Origin: Deltaproteobacteria bacterium ADurb.Bin207
Lineage (GTDB): Bacteria; Myxococcota_A; Polyangia; Polyangiales; Polyangiaceae
Assembly: GCA_002070115.1 (NCBI GenBank)
Contig: MWCO01000001.1
Location: forward strand, 186,001 to 250,000
DNA: 64,000 bases
Direction of reading: 5' to 3'
Part shown: piece after piece, positions 8,791 to 19,008 of the stretch
Position numbering within the stretch: the stretch's first letter is position 1
Layout: every line of letters starts with the position of its first letter
Made by a program: the position numbers and the translations under genes
Notes under the pieces: model-generated
Databases searched by the model: none
What the model was told of the DNA's origin: nothing
The model's input: the letters and a program-made list of their open reading frames with translations, nothing else

Positions 8791-9936
8791 TCACAATTTG
8801 TACGCCTTGTTGTGGGGATCGAAGTCCAGATCAGAAAACCCCGGCGCGTCATTCACATCCTTGTAATCGTAGGCTTCCTGCAGCTCGTCCTGGAAGTTAT
8901 ACACCTCGGATTTGACCTCGATCCCGCGCACGAAATCCGTCCAATGCATCATTCGGTAGCAGTAATAACCAAGCCGCGGGTCGCGAGGCAGGATGGTTTC
9001 CATCTTGTAGGTTTTGCGTCCATGCACGGTTTCCAGCCCATGGTTGACGCGTTGCACATGGCCTCGTGGTGCGGCGACCGCGTAGTCTTTTTCGATGAGC
9101 GCCAACAGGTGTCGAAATCCAACCTCGGTAACTCGATGATTCGTTCCGCGTCTTGCCACGGGGGTATCCAATCCGATGGTGACGGGAACGATACCGAAAA
9201 CGCCTGCTTCTCGGACTCGCATCACATCGGTTCCAAGTTTGGTGCTGTACAAGAGTTCTCGTCCTTTGAACGGACCGGCGATCCATTTCATGTAGATCGC
9301 TTTGGGATCTTCCCTCATTTTCAGGTGAATGGTTTCCGGATCCTGGAGTTTTTTTCCAACGCGTTCTTGTTTGATCAAGGTGCATTCGTATTGCGCAAGA
9401 TTCGCCAAGGCGCGTTTGCCAGTTTCGAGAAACACCCAGTCTTCGGTTTTGTCCAACACGGCTGCGACGCTATCGTCTCGTAACCCGGAAAACACGATTT
9501 TTCGGCCTTCATTGCCCATAAACAAGCTTTGGGCGGCGAGGTCTTTGGCATCGAGGCGCTTCATGAAGGTGATGATTTGTTCGGGTGTGAGCGTGTCGTA
9601 GAGCCGAAGCATGATGTTCGGGTACACGGTGGAGAAGTGCTGATGAGTCGAGTCGGGCAGGTGTGCGACACTTGCTTTCACGAGATCTTGTTTGGAGGTG
9701 TCGAGGGTTTCGACGACGCTCGCGAGGCCATTTTCTCCGAGGAAGTGAAGCATGGCGGCGCGCTGAGGTTCGGACAAGGCATCGATGGTGAGGCGTATTT
9801 GGTCGATGGAAAGCAGTTCGAGAGTGAGCCGCAGGAGTTTGGGAAAGACATTGGAAAACGAGGGAACTTCGTGGCCGTAGCAGACGACAGGGGCACCTGG
9901 AGCATCGTTCATGGGAAGATCCAAACCGTACGCCAC
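8791..9936 (-). CDS. DUF1571 domain protein with an N-terminal helical extension
   Basis: 381 residues. The C-terminal two thirds match the DUF1571 pattern: YECTLIKQERV, REDPKAIYMKWIAGPFKGRELLYS, then GYYCYRMMHWTDFVRGIEVK and a final YDYKDVNDAPGFSDLDFDP. Residues 1-180 are helical and Leu-rich, with LSEPQRAAMLHFLGENG and LDAKDLAAQSLF segments reminiscent of MgtE-N-like or HEAT-like helical repeats, an extension I do not recognise in this family. No clear signal peptide is present, although DUF1571 proteins are commonly exported. It lies downstream of rpoD with a 71-base gap. Function unknown. Confidence 0.7.
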   Translation of the reverse strand: MAYGLDLPMNDAPGAPVVCYGHEVPSFSNVFPKLLRLTLELLSIDQIRLTIDALSEPQRAAMLHFLGENGLASVVETLDTSKQDLVKASVAHLPDSTHQHFSTVYPNIMLRLYDTLTPEQIITFMKRLDAKDLAAQSLFMGNEGRKIVFSGLRDDSVAAVLDKTEDWVFLETGKRALANLAQYECTLIKQERVGKKLQDPETIHLKMREDPKAIYMKWIAGPFKGRELLYSTKLGTDVMRVREAGVFGIVPVTIGLDTPVARRGTNHRVTEVGFRHLLALIEKDYAVAAPRGHVQRVNHGLETVHGRKTYKMETILPRDPRLGYYCYRMMHWTDFVRGIEVKSEVYNFQDELQEAYDYKDVNDAPGFSDLDFDPHNKAYKL

Positions 9937-10007
9937 GCGGGCGTCAAGGCTCAGGGCGAGCCATGGCTGGAAAGGTATTGGATAGGGATGCGGGCGCGGG
10001 CGGGTGT

Positions 10008-11939
10008 TCAGGTATCGACGAAGCTTTTGAGCTGTTTGGAGCGGCTTGGATGACGAAGTTTTCGCAGGGCTTTTGCCTCGATTTGTCGGATGCGTTCCCG
10101 GGTGACTTCGAAGTCTTGGCCGACTTCTTCGAGGGTATGGTCGCTTTTTTCTCCGATACCAAAGCGCATGCGGAGCACTTTTTCTTCTCGTGGGGTCAAT
10201 GATTTGAGGACTCTGCGGGTTTGGTCGCTCAGGTTCAGATTGATGACGGCCTCCGAAGGGCTGACCGCATTTTTGTCTTCGAGAAAATCACCGAGATGCG
10301 AATCTTCTTCTTCACCGATGGGAGTTTCGAGGGAGATGGGTTCCTTGGCGATTTTAAGGACTTTTCGCACTTTATCGATGGGCAGTTCCATCTTGACGGC
10401 GATCTCTTCCGGTGTGGGTTCTCGTCCGTATTCCTGGATGAGATAGCGCGAGGTTCGGATGAGTTTGTTGATGGTCTCGATCATGTGGACCGGGATCCGG
10501 ATGGTACGGGCTTGGTCGGCAATGGCGCGCGTGATGGCTTGCCGGATCCACCAGGTGGCGTAGGTCGAGAATTTGTAGCCGCGTTTGTATTCGAACTTAT
10601 CCACGGCTTTCATCAATCCGATGTTGCCTTCTTGGATGAGATCGAGGAATTGCAGTCCGCGGTTGGTGTATTTTTTTGCGATGGAAACGACCAGCCGGAG
10701 GTTGGCTTCGACGAGTTCTGCCTTGGCTCGTTCAGCGACTTGTTCGCCACGACGGATGGCGGAGTAGCAAGCGCGGACCTCTTCGACGATGATATCGAGT
10801 TCTTCTTCGACTTTTCGGACGCCGGACTGAGCGTTTCGCAACGTGGATTCGATCTCGGCAAGTTCAGCGCGAGTTACGCCTAGTTTTCGAGCTACTTTTC
10901 GTTCGTTGGCAGGGTTTTGTTTGGCGGACTGAACCAGGGATGCGATTTGACTACGAGACACACCGGTTCGTTTTTCGAGTTCGGCAGCGCTCGATTCCGC
11001 ATGTTCGACTTTTTGAATCAGCCGCTTGAGGCGTCCGACGATCTTGTCGATCGTTTTTTTGTTCAGACGCATTTCTTCTAGAGTTTTGACGAGTTCATGG
11101 CGTGTCGTTTTGATCTCTTCGCGGAGCTGGCTTTTTTTGCCATCGGACTCGGCTTTTGCGGCAGCCAATAGATCTTGGTGTTTTTTGTCCAATCGTTTGA
11201 CTTTGTCGATGAGCCGAATGATACGACGGTCGGCTTCCTCTTCATCGAAGCCCTGCTCATCGTCTTCCGCGTCCCGGATGATGTCCTTGACACGGATTTT
11301 GTGTCTACGGAGTTTGTCACCAAGTTCGATGATCTCGCGCACGGCGATCGGGGAGTTCAGGATGGCATCGAGGACCATCAATTCTCCGTGTTCGATTCGC
11401 TTGGCGATTTCGACTTCGCCTTCCCGCGTGAGCAACGATACGCTACCCATTTTTCGCAGGTACATGCGCACCGGATCGCTCGAACGCGAATAATAGGCAT
11501 CGAGGTCCTCTTCCGGCTCGTCCTCGCGAACACGCACTTTTTTGCCGTCGTCAGGCTCCTGATCGGTCATGCGTTTCGACCCAAGCTTGACCTGCGTCGT
11601 CACATCCACGATCTGGATGTCTTCGTCCCCAAGAGCCGAGATGACGTCATCGATCTGATCGGGGGCCACCACGTCTTGTGGTAACGCATCATTGACTTCT
11701 TCATAGGTAAGAAAGCCTTTGGAGCGTCCGAGATCGATGAGCTGTTGGACTTCTTTGCTCCCCTTGGGTTTGGCAGGCTCCTTGGTTTTGGCGGGTTGAG
11801 CACCTCGCATCGGCTTGCCGGAATCCGCGCGGAGCTTGGCATGGCTCCGAGGGTGAGTGGAGAAGTCCGACACCGCGTGGTGGTCTTTACTCTTTCGATC
11901 GGATTTTTTCGCTCGCACCGGCTCCCTCGTTATCGACAA
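10008..11939 (-). CDS. rpoD: Primary sigma factor RpoD (sigma 70)
   Basis: 643 residues with all sigma-70 regions: region 1.1 (about 75-130, [19 protein letters not shown]), region 1.2 ([20 protein letters not shown]), a long acidic non-conserved region, region 2 ([20 protein letters not shown] and [19 protein letters not shown], binding core and the -10 element), region 3, and region 4 ([16 protein letters not shown] and [20 protein letters not shown], binding -35). The first 60 residues are an unusually basic extension. dnaG lies 24 bases upstream in the same direction, the classic primase-sigma pair. This is the housekeeping sigma factor. Confidence 0.97.
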   Translation of the reverse strand: MSITREPVRAKKSDRKSKDHHAVSDFSTHPRSHAKLRADSGKPMRGAQPAKTKEPAKPKGSKEVQQLIDLGRSKGFLTYEEVNDALPQDVVAPDQIDDVISALGDEDIQIVDVTTQVKLGSKRMTDQEPDDGKKVRVREDEPEEDLDAYYSRSSDPVRMYLRKMGSVSLLTREGEVEIAKRIEHGELMVLDAILNSPIAVREIIELGDKLRRHKIRVKDIIRDAEDDEQGFDEEEADRRIIRLIDKVKRLDKKHQDLLAAAKAESDGKKSQLREEIKTTRHELVKTLEEMRLNKKTIDKIVGRLKRLIQKVEHAESSAAELEKRTGVSRSQIASLVQSAKQNPANERKVARKLGVTRAELAEIESTLRNAQSGVRKVEEELDIIVEEVRACYSAIRRGEQVAERAKAELVEANLRLVVSIAKKYTNRGLQFLDLIQEGNIGLMKAVDKFEYKRGYKFSTYATWWIRQAITRAIADQARTIRIPVHMIETINKLIRTSRYLIQEYGREPTPEEIAVKMELPIDKVRKVLKIAKEPISLETPIGEEEDSHLGDFLEDKNAVSPSEAVINLNLSDQTRRVLKSLTPREEKVLRMRFGIGEKSDHTLEEVGQDFEVTRERIRQIEAKALRKLRHPSRSKQLKSFVDT

Positions 11940-11963
11940 TCAATGGCCTCGGTCATCCAGTCG

Positions 11964-13817
11964 TCAAAGCCCCAATCGCTCCCTTTGCTTGCGGACGGCC
12001 TCGAGGAGCAATTCATTTTCTTCTTGGATGTCACCCTGGGCCCCCGCTTGATGAATCTCTTTGACGACCTGAGCATGCTCCCGCGCAAGATGCAGCCGCT
12101 TCAACTTCTGGGCATTTTTAAGAAACTCTTCCTTCGCCTGTGCCGCATCGTCGATACGAGGAGCGGCGAGACGCTGGGCCGCGAAGTCATGGATCGAAGG
12201 CTGCAGATGTGCAAGGAAAGAGTCTTGCCAATCGGATTTCGGCAGGTTATGCACATCATGTACCAATTTGAACACGTGAACGATCTCGCCTTCCACAATT
12301 TCTATATGTTTACTAATTTCATCATCATCCAATAATTCTGGAAATTCTATAATACACCCCAGCATTTCCAAAGAAAGCTTGAATTCTCCCACGTCTGACT
12401 TCCGCGGCGCTCGTGGGGTCGATGCCGAGAGCGTCGGTTGACGAGCCGCCTGGCGCAATCGTGAGTGTAACGCTCGGACGGTTCGGGCATCACTCAGGCC
12501 CAAGCGCGCGACAACCTTGTCCGCATAGTTTTCGGCCATGGCACGAACGATGGGGTCGGATTCATCGCGAATGAGTTGAGCTACCCACTGAACCCGGGAG
12601 GCCTGTTCATGCGGATTGCTTTGCGGAAAGCTTTCGTCCAGGACCTGCTCGATGAGGTATTCGAGGATACTTTGGGCCTGTTCGATGAGACGTTCCAACG
12701 CGGGGGAACCACGCTGTCTTACGAAGTCGTCCGGGTCCAATCCGGTGGGTAAGCAAGCTACCCGCGTATCCAACCCAGCCATGGCACATACCATTCGGCT
12801 TTTTGCAATCGCTGCTCTCCCCGCCTTATCGCCATCGAATACCAAGGTGGCTCGCGGCGTGAACCGACGGATGACACGGGCCTGTGCTTCTGTGAAAGCA
12901 GTACCCAACGGTGCCACCGCATAATTGATGCCTCGCGCATGCAAAGACAAAACGTCGAAGTTGCCTTCCACCACGACGGCAAGCTCGCGTTGGCGGATGG
13001 CTTGTCGTGCTTGAAAAAGGCCAAATACCGTTTCGCTTTTTTTGTAGATGGGCGATTCGGGTGAATTGACGTATTTGCCCGTTTGTTTGTCGATATCGCC
13101 GGTTTGGGGGTCCGGCAGCAGCCGACCACTAAATCCCACCACACGCCCCTGCACGTCGATGACGGCGAACATCAATCGATTGCGAAAAAAGTCGTAGTGT
13201 CCGCTTCCGCCTTTTCGCGGCACGATAAGGCCGAGCAATTCAGCATCCGTGGGGGACACTCCCTGCCCGCGCAGATGAGACAGCAACCCATCCCATCCTG
13301 CGGGAGCATACCCCACGCGAAATGCCTGAAGCGCATCAGCAACAGCGTCCGTGGGGGTTGCGGCAACCAGTTCCCGTCGCTTCAACTCCTCACGCGCCAC
13401 CCGCGAGAAAGGGTGTTGTCGCAATTGGGTTTCGAAAAACGACGCTGCAATCTGGTTGATTTCGTACAAGCGTTGTTTGGTACGTGTCGTTTCTCGGCTC
13501 GTGGATGATGCCGTCTTTTCCGCGGACAATTCCTCGATTTCGATACCGATTCGTTCGGCAAGGACCCGGACGGCTTGCGGGAACTCGAGTCCTTCGAGCC
13601 TCATGATAAAATCGATCACGCTGCCTTTTTCATGGCAGCCGAAACAATAATACCGTCCCGTTTCCCCATTGACATGGAAACTCGGCGTTTTTTCTTTGTG
13701 AAAAGGGCATAACCCAAGGTGATGCCGCCCGCGTCGCGTAAGTTTCACCGTCTCGCTGATGATGGCAACGATATTGGCGCGCTGACGCACCTGGGCGATC
13801 GTTTCGGGCGAAATCAT
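11964..13817 (-). CDS. dnaG: DNA primase
   Basis: 617 residues. The N-terminal zinc-binding domain has CPFH at 37-40 and CFGC near 58-61, with the usual RGRHHLGLCPFHKEKTPSF context. The catalytic core has the TOPRIM motifs EGNFDVLSLH (about 282) and DGDKAGRAA (about 328). The C-terminal ~180 residues form the helicase-binding domain. Primase lays RNA primers for replication forks in complex with DnaB helicase. ATG 13817 gives the family N-terminus ISPETIAQVRQRANIV. It is co-oriented with rpoD 24 bases downstream and yebC 124 bases upstream. Confidence 0.97.
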   Translation of the reverse strand: MISPETIAQVRQRANIVAIISETVKLTRRGRHHLGLCPFHKEKTPSFHVNGETGRYYCFGCHEKGSVIDFIMRLEGLEFPQAVRVLAERIGIEIEELSAEKTASSTSRETTRTKQRLYEINQIAASFFETQLRQHPFSRVAREELKRRELVAATPTDAVADALQAFRVGYAPAGWDGLLSHLRGQGVSPTDAELLGLIVPRKGGSGHYDFFRNRLMFAVIDVQGRVVGFSGRLLPDPQTGDIDKQTGKYVNSPESPIYKKSETVFGLFQARQAIRQRELAVVVEGNFDVLSLHARGINYAVAPLGTAFTEAQARVIRRFTPRATLVFDGDKAGRAAIAKSRMVCAMAGLDTRVACLPTGLDPDDFVRQRGSPALERLIEQAQSILEYLIEQVLDESFPQSNPHEQASRVQWVAQLIRDESDPIVRAMAENYADKVVARLGLSDARTVRALHSRLRQAARQPTLSASTPRAPRKSDVGEFKLSLEMLGCIIEFPELLDDDEISKHIEIVEGEIVHVFKLVHDVHNLPKSDWQDSFLAHLQPSIHDFAAQRLAAPRIDDAAQAKEEFLKNAQKLKRLHLAREHAQVVKEIHQAGAQGDIQEENELLLEAVRKQRERLGL

Positions 13818-13941
13818 CCAAAAGGCTCTCGGTCAGGTCCTTTCATCACACCCAGTCATGAAACTGAATTCATGCAAAACCATACCGTAGCGCCAACACC
13901 ACCCTCGCGCCACGGAATGTCATGATCTTGTCAATTGTTGT

Positions 13942-14691
13942 TCATTCGCCGGAAATACGGGCCATCTCCTCATCGGAGACATCGAGATCGGCGAAAACGT
14001 TTTGAACGTCATCGTGATCGTCCAACGCATCCGTGAGGTTGAGGGCAACCTCCGCATCCCTTCCAACCAGGGATTTTTTGCTCTTGGGCAAGAATTCGAG
14101 CCCGCTTTCCAAGACGGTGATGCCGTCGGCTTCCAGGGCTTTCGCCACGGTATCGAAAAGCTCGACGGGAGTCACCACCTGCCATACTTCCCCCGTGTTT
14201 TCATAGTCGTCGGCTCCCGCTCCCACGGCCACGTCCATGAGCTTGCCTTCGTCGGTAGCGCCATCGACTTGGAACACACCCTTTCGGTCGAAAGCCCACG
14301 CCGCGGTTCCCGAAGACCCCAAAGAACCGTTGTGTTTTTCGAATATTTTTCGCAGTTCGGCTACCGTGCGGTTTCGATTATCGGTGACAACCTCGATGAG
14401 CAAAAGGATGCCCCCAGGGCCCGTGCCTTCATAAAGCACCTCTTCATAACTCGCCCCATCGAGTTCCCCCGTGCCTCGCTTGATCGCCCGTTGAATGGTG
14501 TCCGCAGGCATCTGTTGCGCCTTGGCATCGGATACCGCTTTTCGTAAACGAGGGTTGGCGTTGATATCACCTCCCCCCATCCGCGCGGCGACGGTGATTT
14601 CGCGAATCAACTTGGTGAAAAGACGTCCCCGTTTCGCATCCGCGGCGCCTTTTTTATGCTTGATGGTTGCCCACTTGGAGTGTCCACTCAT
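13942..14691 (-). CDS. yebC: YebC/PmpR/TACO1 family protein
   Basis: 249 residues, full family length, starting MSGHSKWATIKHKKGAADAK. Other family segments are FTKLIREITVAARMGGGD, PADTIQRAIKRGTGEL and YEGTGPGGILLLIEVVTDN. The family was named as transcriptional regulators (PmpR); more recent work on bacterial YebC and mitochondrial TACO1 links it to translation of difficult sequences such as proline stretches. The Pro-rich proteins in this window would be plausible clients, which is inference. The C-terminus is extended by an acidic tail. It is upstream of dnaG in the same direction. Confidence 0.95.
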   Translation of the reverse strand: MSGHSKWATIKHKKGAADAKRGRLFTKLIREITVAARMGGGDINANPRLRKAVSDAKAQQMPADTIQRAIKRGTGELDGASYEEVLYEGTGPGGILLLIEVVTDNRNRTVAELRKIFEKHNGSLGSSGTAAWAFDRKGVFQVDGATDEGKLMDVAVGAGADDYENTGEVWQVVTPVELFDTVAKALEADGITVLESGLEFLPKSKKSLVGRDAEVALNLTDALDDHDDVQNVFADLDVSDEEMARISGE

Positions 14692-14823
14692 GCTCGTTCC
14701 GTTTCCATGCAGGAATGAAGGAAATAAGCTAGTCGTTGACCCTAGGTCGGGTCAACGGTCGTGGTGAAGACGGACTCGGTTTTTAGACGACAACCCAGAG
14801 ATCGAAGAAATACGGCACTCTGC

Positions 14824-15444
14824 TCAATGGCATCCGCCCCCCACATCGATCAACTCCCGCTCCAACGTGACAAGCAGCGGGCTGGAAGTCGTCACCGGCC
14901 AACGTGATACCGCCGGCAGCCTTACCCCCGTCAAACCCGCCTGAGACGGAAGCCCCACGAATTGTATCGATAGCTTGAACTTTCCCCGGCTCAGCTCATT
15001 CATGCTGCGCGCCATCGACAACAAACCAAGCTTGGCCGCCCGAACCGTCTTCTGCCTGCCGTCGACCGACGACCCATTGGCTTTCGCAAGCGCGGTCACA
15101 TCCACTTTCATGCCGAGACTCATCGTTCCGGCCTCATCGATTCCATCGGAAAGCCACGAAGGCTCCATCGGCGGCCGCGTGGACACCAAGTTGATGTCGA
15201 GGTAAGGCGAAGGAATCCCGCTCTGATTGACGATATAGGCTGGGGAAAATACCGCTTGCATGATGCTTGCTGCGGGGATGCCCAGTTCCGCATGCATCGG
15301 TAACCTCCGATAACATATCGCGTCCGTCTGCGGCTCTCGGTAAACGATCGAATAGTCCAAGATCGCGTCGACGGTTGCGTGACCAGGGCTGCCCCATGTC
15401 GCAATCGCCAGAAAACCAGCGACCAGGCCTCGTATCACTCGCAT
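14824..15444 (-). CDS. Secreted protein of unknown function
   Basis: About 206 residues from ATG 15444, chosen because the signal peptide RVIRGLVAGFLAIATWGSPGHA then starts at the N-terminus (an in-frame start at 15465 adds seven residues). Mature protein: YSIVYREPQTDAICYRRLPM near the start, two Cys only, and a C-terminal part with mixed strand and helix. No known domain is recognised. It lies between yebC and the degenerate M23 gene on the same strand, so it may share a transcript with the latter (about 100-base gap). Probably periplasmic. Confidence 0.6.
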   Translation of the reverse strand: MRVIRGLVAGFLAIATWGSPGHATVDAILDYSIVYREPQTDAICYRRLPMHAELGIPAASIMQAVFSPAYIVNQSGIPSPYLDINLVSTRPPMEPSWLSDGIDEAGTMSLGMKVDVTALAKANGSSVDGRQKTVRAAKLGLLSMARSMNELSRGKFKLSIQFVGLPSQAGLTGVRLPAVSRWPVTTSSPLLVTLERELIDVGGGCH

Positions 15445-15546
15445 GGTTACTCCTTGGGATCCCATCCATCAACCTCTCGACGGCGATACCGAACGGGTAG
15501 GCCCCCCTTTTCACAATGTCCCATGACGCAAAAACTCCATGTCGAT

Positions 15547-16431
15547 TCAGGGAGGCGCTGGGGAAGCAGGGGAGTCGGCGAAAGGCAACACATTGCGCGG
15601 ATCACACGCAATAGAAACGGTAAAATCGACCAGAGCGCTCGAAAGCAACAAGGAATGTTCTGTATTTTCGCGTACTTGCCTCACTTCTAGAAAAAGATGG
15701 ACTCGCCCTTCGCTGCCCGAATCCCCCACCGTGCCAAGCCATGTTCCCGCGGCCGCTTCCGCACCAGGCGCAAGCCCCGTCGCTGTTTGATCGAGATGGC
15801 CGTAGATCAATAAATAATCTCTGTTTTTTCCAGATTCTAACAAAGTGTGACGGGTTGCGACGGTTTTTCCAAATAGAATTCCTACGAAAACGACTTCGGC
15901 GTTTCCCTGTTGAAAAGGAAGTTGCAAGGCGTACACCGGGGTTCCACGGGGCACGTCCAGGTCGATTCCGAGACGGTTCTTGGTGGAGAGGTCCTGTCCG
16001 CTAGGCTTTTCGGTGTCCAGACGAGTCTCGTCGTAACCGCGGAGGACAAGGATCGGCAGACGGGGATCGAAGGGGAAACGGTAAGCCTCGTAGGGGGCGG
16101 GTCGGTCTGGGCGACGCGGGATCTGCTCATAGATTTTCCAGGTTCCGGAAGGATCCCGAGGCGTGTTGACTCCTTTGCTCAATCCCGGCTGTTGGTTTTC
16201 ATCCCCCATGGGGGGAAAGGGAACGCACTGCGTGGAGTCAGGCAGGAATCCGGCGGGACAGAGGGATGACAGAGGTGAGCCATCGTGGTTATCGATGGTG
16301 GTCACGACGGTGATATGGCGTGGCACGGAGAAGCGATAGGACCAAGCGGAAATTGCGCTTAGTCCAGCTACGGCGACGGCAGCACGCACCACGGGACGCA
16401 CGAGCCAGAGCGTAACGTGAGGAGGGTCCAA
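15547..16431 (-). CDS. M23 (LytM)-like protein with degraded metal site
   Basis: 294 residues. A membrane segment around residues 9-32 acts as anchor or signal. The C-terminal part follows the LytM/lysostaphin fold: RLGIDLDVPRGTPVYALQ, then DYLLIYGHLDQTATGL, then GTVGDSGSEGRVHLFLEVRQ. In active M23 endopeptidases the first ligand is the His of HxGxD and the last pair is HxH; here the first His is replaced (NRLGIDL) and HLHFE has become HLFLE. So it is probably an inactive peptidoglycan-binding or amidase-activating homologue, like EnvC or NlpD in Escherichia coli. The divergent HEAT gene starts 58 bases away. Confidence 0.75.
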   Translation of the reverse strand: MDPPHVTLWLVRPVVRAAVAVAGLSAISAWSYRFSVPRHITVVTTIDNHDGSPLSSLCPAGFLPDSTQCVPFPPMGDENQQPGLSKGVNTPRDPSGTWKIYEQIPRRPDRPAPYEAYRFPFDPRLPILVLRGYDETRLDTEKPSGQDLSTKNRLGIDLDVPRGTPVYALQLPFQQGNAEVVFVGILFGKTVATRHTLLESGKNRDYLLIYGHLDQTATGLAPGAEAAAGTWLGTVGDSGSEGRVHLFLEVRQVRENTEHSLLLSSALVDFTVSIACDPRNVLPFADSPASPAPP

Positions 16432-16488
16432 GGGCCAGTGATCGTTTGCACCGTTGCATTACCCGACGGGTGGAGGTAGCCGTAAGCT

Positions 16489-17166
16489 ATGACCATCAAG
16501 GAACATGTGGATGTGCAGCAGGTTCTCACGAAGATATTCGAAGCAGAGCGTACCCTGCGGCAGCAGTCTCGGAAGTTGCTTCAGGCGCCCCATGGGGCTG
16601 TACTCGGTCAACTTCAAACGGCTTTTTCGCAAGCCAGTCAATTGAAAGACGAACAAGAGGCCGAACTGCGGCTCGTATGTTTGACGAGATTGCTGCGGAC
16701 GGTACCGGGACCGGGTGCCATCGATTTGCTCATTGATATCCTCGGTCATGATAACGAAGAGGCACGACAAGGAGCCGGCTTCGTTCTCGAAGACATCGCC
16801 TCGGAACGGTTGGGTGAAGTCCGAAAGGGTATCGAACGCGCGCTCAAACGCCTTCCTGTGGGCAGCTTGGCCTTGTGCGAGCTGCCTTTCGTCATCTTGG
16901 GATTGGATGGTGACGTTATCCGTATGCTTCGACCTTTCCTTTCCCACCAAGACCCCGAGGCCGTGGCGGCCGCCATCGATGCCTATGTCGAATACGCCGA
17001 CCCCGATGCCATCACTCTTCTCGAACCGTTGACCCAAGACAACCGCCGCGTGCAGGTCAATATCGAATCCACGGATGAGGAAGAGAGTGTGACCATCGCG
17101 GACCTGGCAGCCGACGCGATCGATGCACTGCAAGAAGTCGCCAGCATCATGGCTTCAGAGCCCTGA
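16489..17166 (+). CDS. HEAT-repeat protein
   Basis: 225 residues, all helical, without signal peptide. Repeated units such as LRLVCLTRLLRTVPGPGAID, LLIDILGHDNEEARQGAGFVL and MLRPFLSHQDPEAVAAAID have the paired helices and Pro/Asp turn of HEAT or PBS-lyase-like repeats. The C-terminus is acidic (STDEEESVTIADL). Such proteins are scaffolds for protein contacts. It is monocistronic, followed by a 377-base gap. A distant second HEAT protein in this window (58877-59539) shares the style but not the sequence. Confidence 0.7.
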   Translation: MTIKEHVDVQQVLTKIFEAERTLRQQSRKLLQAPHGAVLGQLQTAFSQASQLKDEQEAELRLVCLTRLLRTVPGPGAIDLLIDILGHDNEEARQGAGFVLEDIASERLGEVRKGIERALKRLPVGSLALCELPFVILGLDGDVIRMLRPFLSHQDPEAVAAAIDAYVEYADPDAITLLEPLTQDNRRVQVNIESTDEEESVTIADLAADAIDALQEVASIMASEP

Positions 17167-17543
17167 ATGGGCCGTCTCGAACCCCGTGTTCCCAGCTTGC
17201 CGGAAAAGCTGTAACTTATTGAATTTACTTAGTTTAATTTATGTCGCGACGGAAGGAAGCTCGATGCCGCTCGACCATTTCAACGAGGGCACTTGCTTGC
17301 CGGTCGCAACGGCTTGACCCTTCTGGCCTGACGAACGTCTTGATTTCATTCAGGGCAGCGTCGAAAACACCCACCGTCGCGACAGACCGAACGTCCCGCG
17401 CCATGATGGAGCCACCGTAGGATACGTAAGCGTCTACGGGTTATCGTCTCTCCAAGACAGACCAAGCCATTCCCCATTCCCCATTGGCCATCGTATTGCT
17501 TACACTGCCCAACCAGACCACTCATGCCCACGGACACGATCTC
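17167..17543. other. Non-coding stretch upstream of the alginate-export-like gene
   Basis: 377 bases with no convincing gene. It begins with an AT-rich part (17215-17240) and later contains a short direct repeat, ATTCCCC twice at 17470-17483. Short open frames here lack start signals or family resemblance. A promoter for the downstream barrel gene would be expected in this interval but I cannot place one. Confidence 0.4.
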
Positions 17544-18977
17544 ATGACTCACCCGTTCCGCTCCTGGCTGTGCCCATGCTTCGGTATCATGTTTTGCGTA
17601 GCGTTCGTCGACGATGCGAAGGCGCAGACGTACGATGGGGAAACGCCAGTTGCGGCGAGCGATGCGTTGGTGATGGGGGATTGGTTATTTCGACCCTATT
17701 TGGAATTGCGGAGCCAAGCGGAGTTTCGGTTTCATCCCTTCGATGTGGGAGGAACCATGATAACGACGCGTCCATCGAGCAGTCCGATCGGTGGAACACA
17801 AGCCGAGGTTGAAAAACAGTGGTGGGTGTTATCGCGCGGGAGAATGGGATTGTCCGCGGAGCGAGGTTACCTTCGCGCCGTGCTCGAGTTACAAGACGCT
17901 CGTCTGTGGGGGGAGTTATCGCCCCTTCGTCTGGATGCGAGAGACAGGTTACCGTCGACGGGAGCCAGGTTGGCGTATGGGGAAGTACGGGGTGTGGGGT
18001 CTCGAGCTTCCTTTTTGAGAATTGGGCGACAACAGGTGGTGTGGGGAGACGGTCGATTGTTGGGAGCATCCGATTTTTCTCCCACGGGACGCTCTTTGGA
18101 TGCGGTGCGAGGCCAGTGGGTGCTTGGCGATTTCGATCTCGAAGGGTTTTCGAGCATTCTGGTAAGCCCAGGAGCCGCACCAGCGCCAATGCGTCGCGAA
18201 ACACTCGGAAGCCCGGAAGGCATGGGCACGCATCTGCACGGCCTACGGCTCGCTTGGCATATTGCGCCATGGCTCCATCTTCAATCCAACAATCTAGGGC
18301 GTTTCGCGCGTTTTCCGACGGAGCATTTGATTGACCCCGGCGATCTATATCTCACCGGTTTGCGCGTATGGGGTGGGTACGTGGGCGTATCCTACGCGTT
18401 GGAAGGGGCATACGAAGCGGGGCGAGACGCGGCGGTTGGGTCCACTCGTTCTCGAAGCGCGTGGGCTGTGGCCGCGAATGCGAACTATGAAACCGGATTA
18501 TGGTGGAACCTGGGTCTGGGGGTGGAAGGCGCGTACGCGACAGGTCAGAAGAAAGGGGAAAGTGCCATCACGCGTTTCGATCCCATGCTGCCCGACAATC
18601 GGGTGGGACGCGATGCCATGGGGTTGGTGGCTTGGTCCAACGTGATCGATGTCGGGGCAACGGCAACTCTTTCGCCCCATGACGACGCGCAGCTCGTGTT
18701 CGGCTACCGATACCTGGCGATGGCAGAGCCGTCGGATGGTTGGCAAACGGCTGACATGGTATTTGTGGGGGAAGCGCCGAACAACGACGAGTCGTTTCTT
18801 GGACATGAATTGGACGCAAGGATGCGGCTGAGCCCGTGGGGACCGCTGGATGTGGAGGCGGGCTACGGGCTGTTTCTTACGGGTCCGGGCGCAAAAAATG
18901 TGCTCGAAGCATCCGGCCGAGGTCGTCCAAACTTACAACATTACGGCTACTTACAAACGACCTTTCGTATTCCTTGA
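17544..18977 (+). CDS. Alginate-export-like outer-membrane barrel
   Basis: 477 residues from ATG 17544, which places a signal peptide (residues 1-27, ending AKA|Q) at the N-terminus; the frame opens further upstream at 17484 without one. The mature protein opens with a segment like LFRPYLELRSQAEFRFHPF and carries family features of the alginate_exp domain (PF13372): RAYLE-type strand rows, SFLRIGRQQVVWGDGRLLGASDFSPTGRSLDAVRG, and a closing YLQTTFRIP strand. AlgE-type porins export alginate in Pseudomonas, but relatives in other bacteria are general porins. No alginate biosynthesis genes are in the window, so the solute is unknown. Confidence 0.82.
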   Translation: MTHPFRSWLCPCFGIMFCVAFVDDAKAQTYDGETPVAASDALVMGDWLFRPYLELRSQAEFRFHPFDVGGTMITTRPSSSPIGGTQAEVEKQWWVLSRGRMGLSAERGYLRAVLELQDARLWGELSPLRLDARDRLPSTGARLAYGEVRGVGSRASFLRIGRQQVVWGDGRLLGASDFSPTGRSLDAVRGQWVLGDFDLEGFSSILVSPGAAPAPMRRETLGSPEGMGTHLHGLRLAWHIAPWLHLQSNNLGRFARFPTEHLIDPGDLYLTGLRVWGGYVGVSYALEGAYEAGRDAAVGSTRSRSAWAVAANANYETGLWWNLGLGVEGAYATGQKKGESAITRFDPMLPDNRVGRDAMGLVAWSNVIDVGATATLSPHDDAQLVFGYRYLAMAEPSDGWQTADMVFVGEAPNNDESFLGHELDARMRLSPWGPLDVEAGYGLFLTGPGAKNVLEASGRGRPNLQHYGYLQTTFRIP

Positions 18978-19008
18978 AAGCGAGGAGGGTCAGGGCGCCA
19001 CAAGCCGG

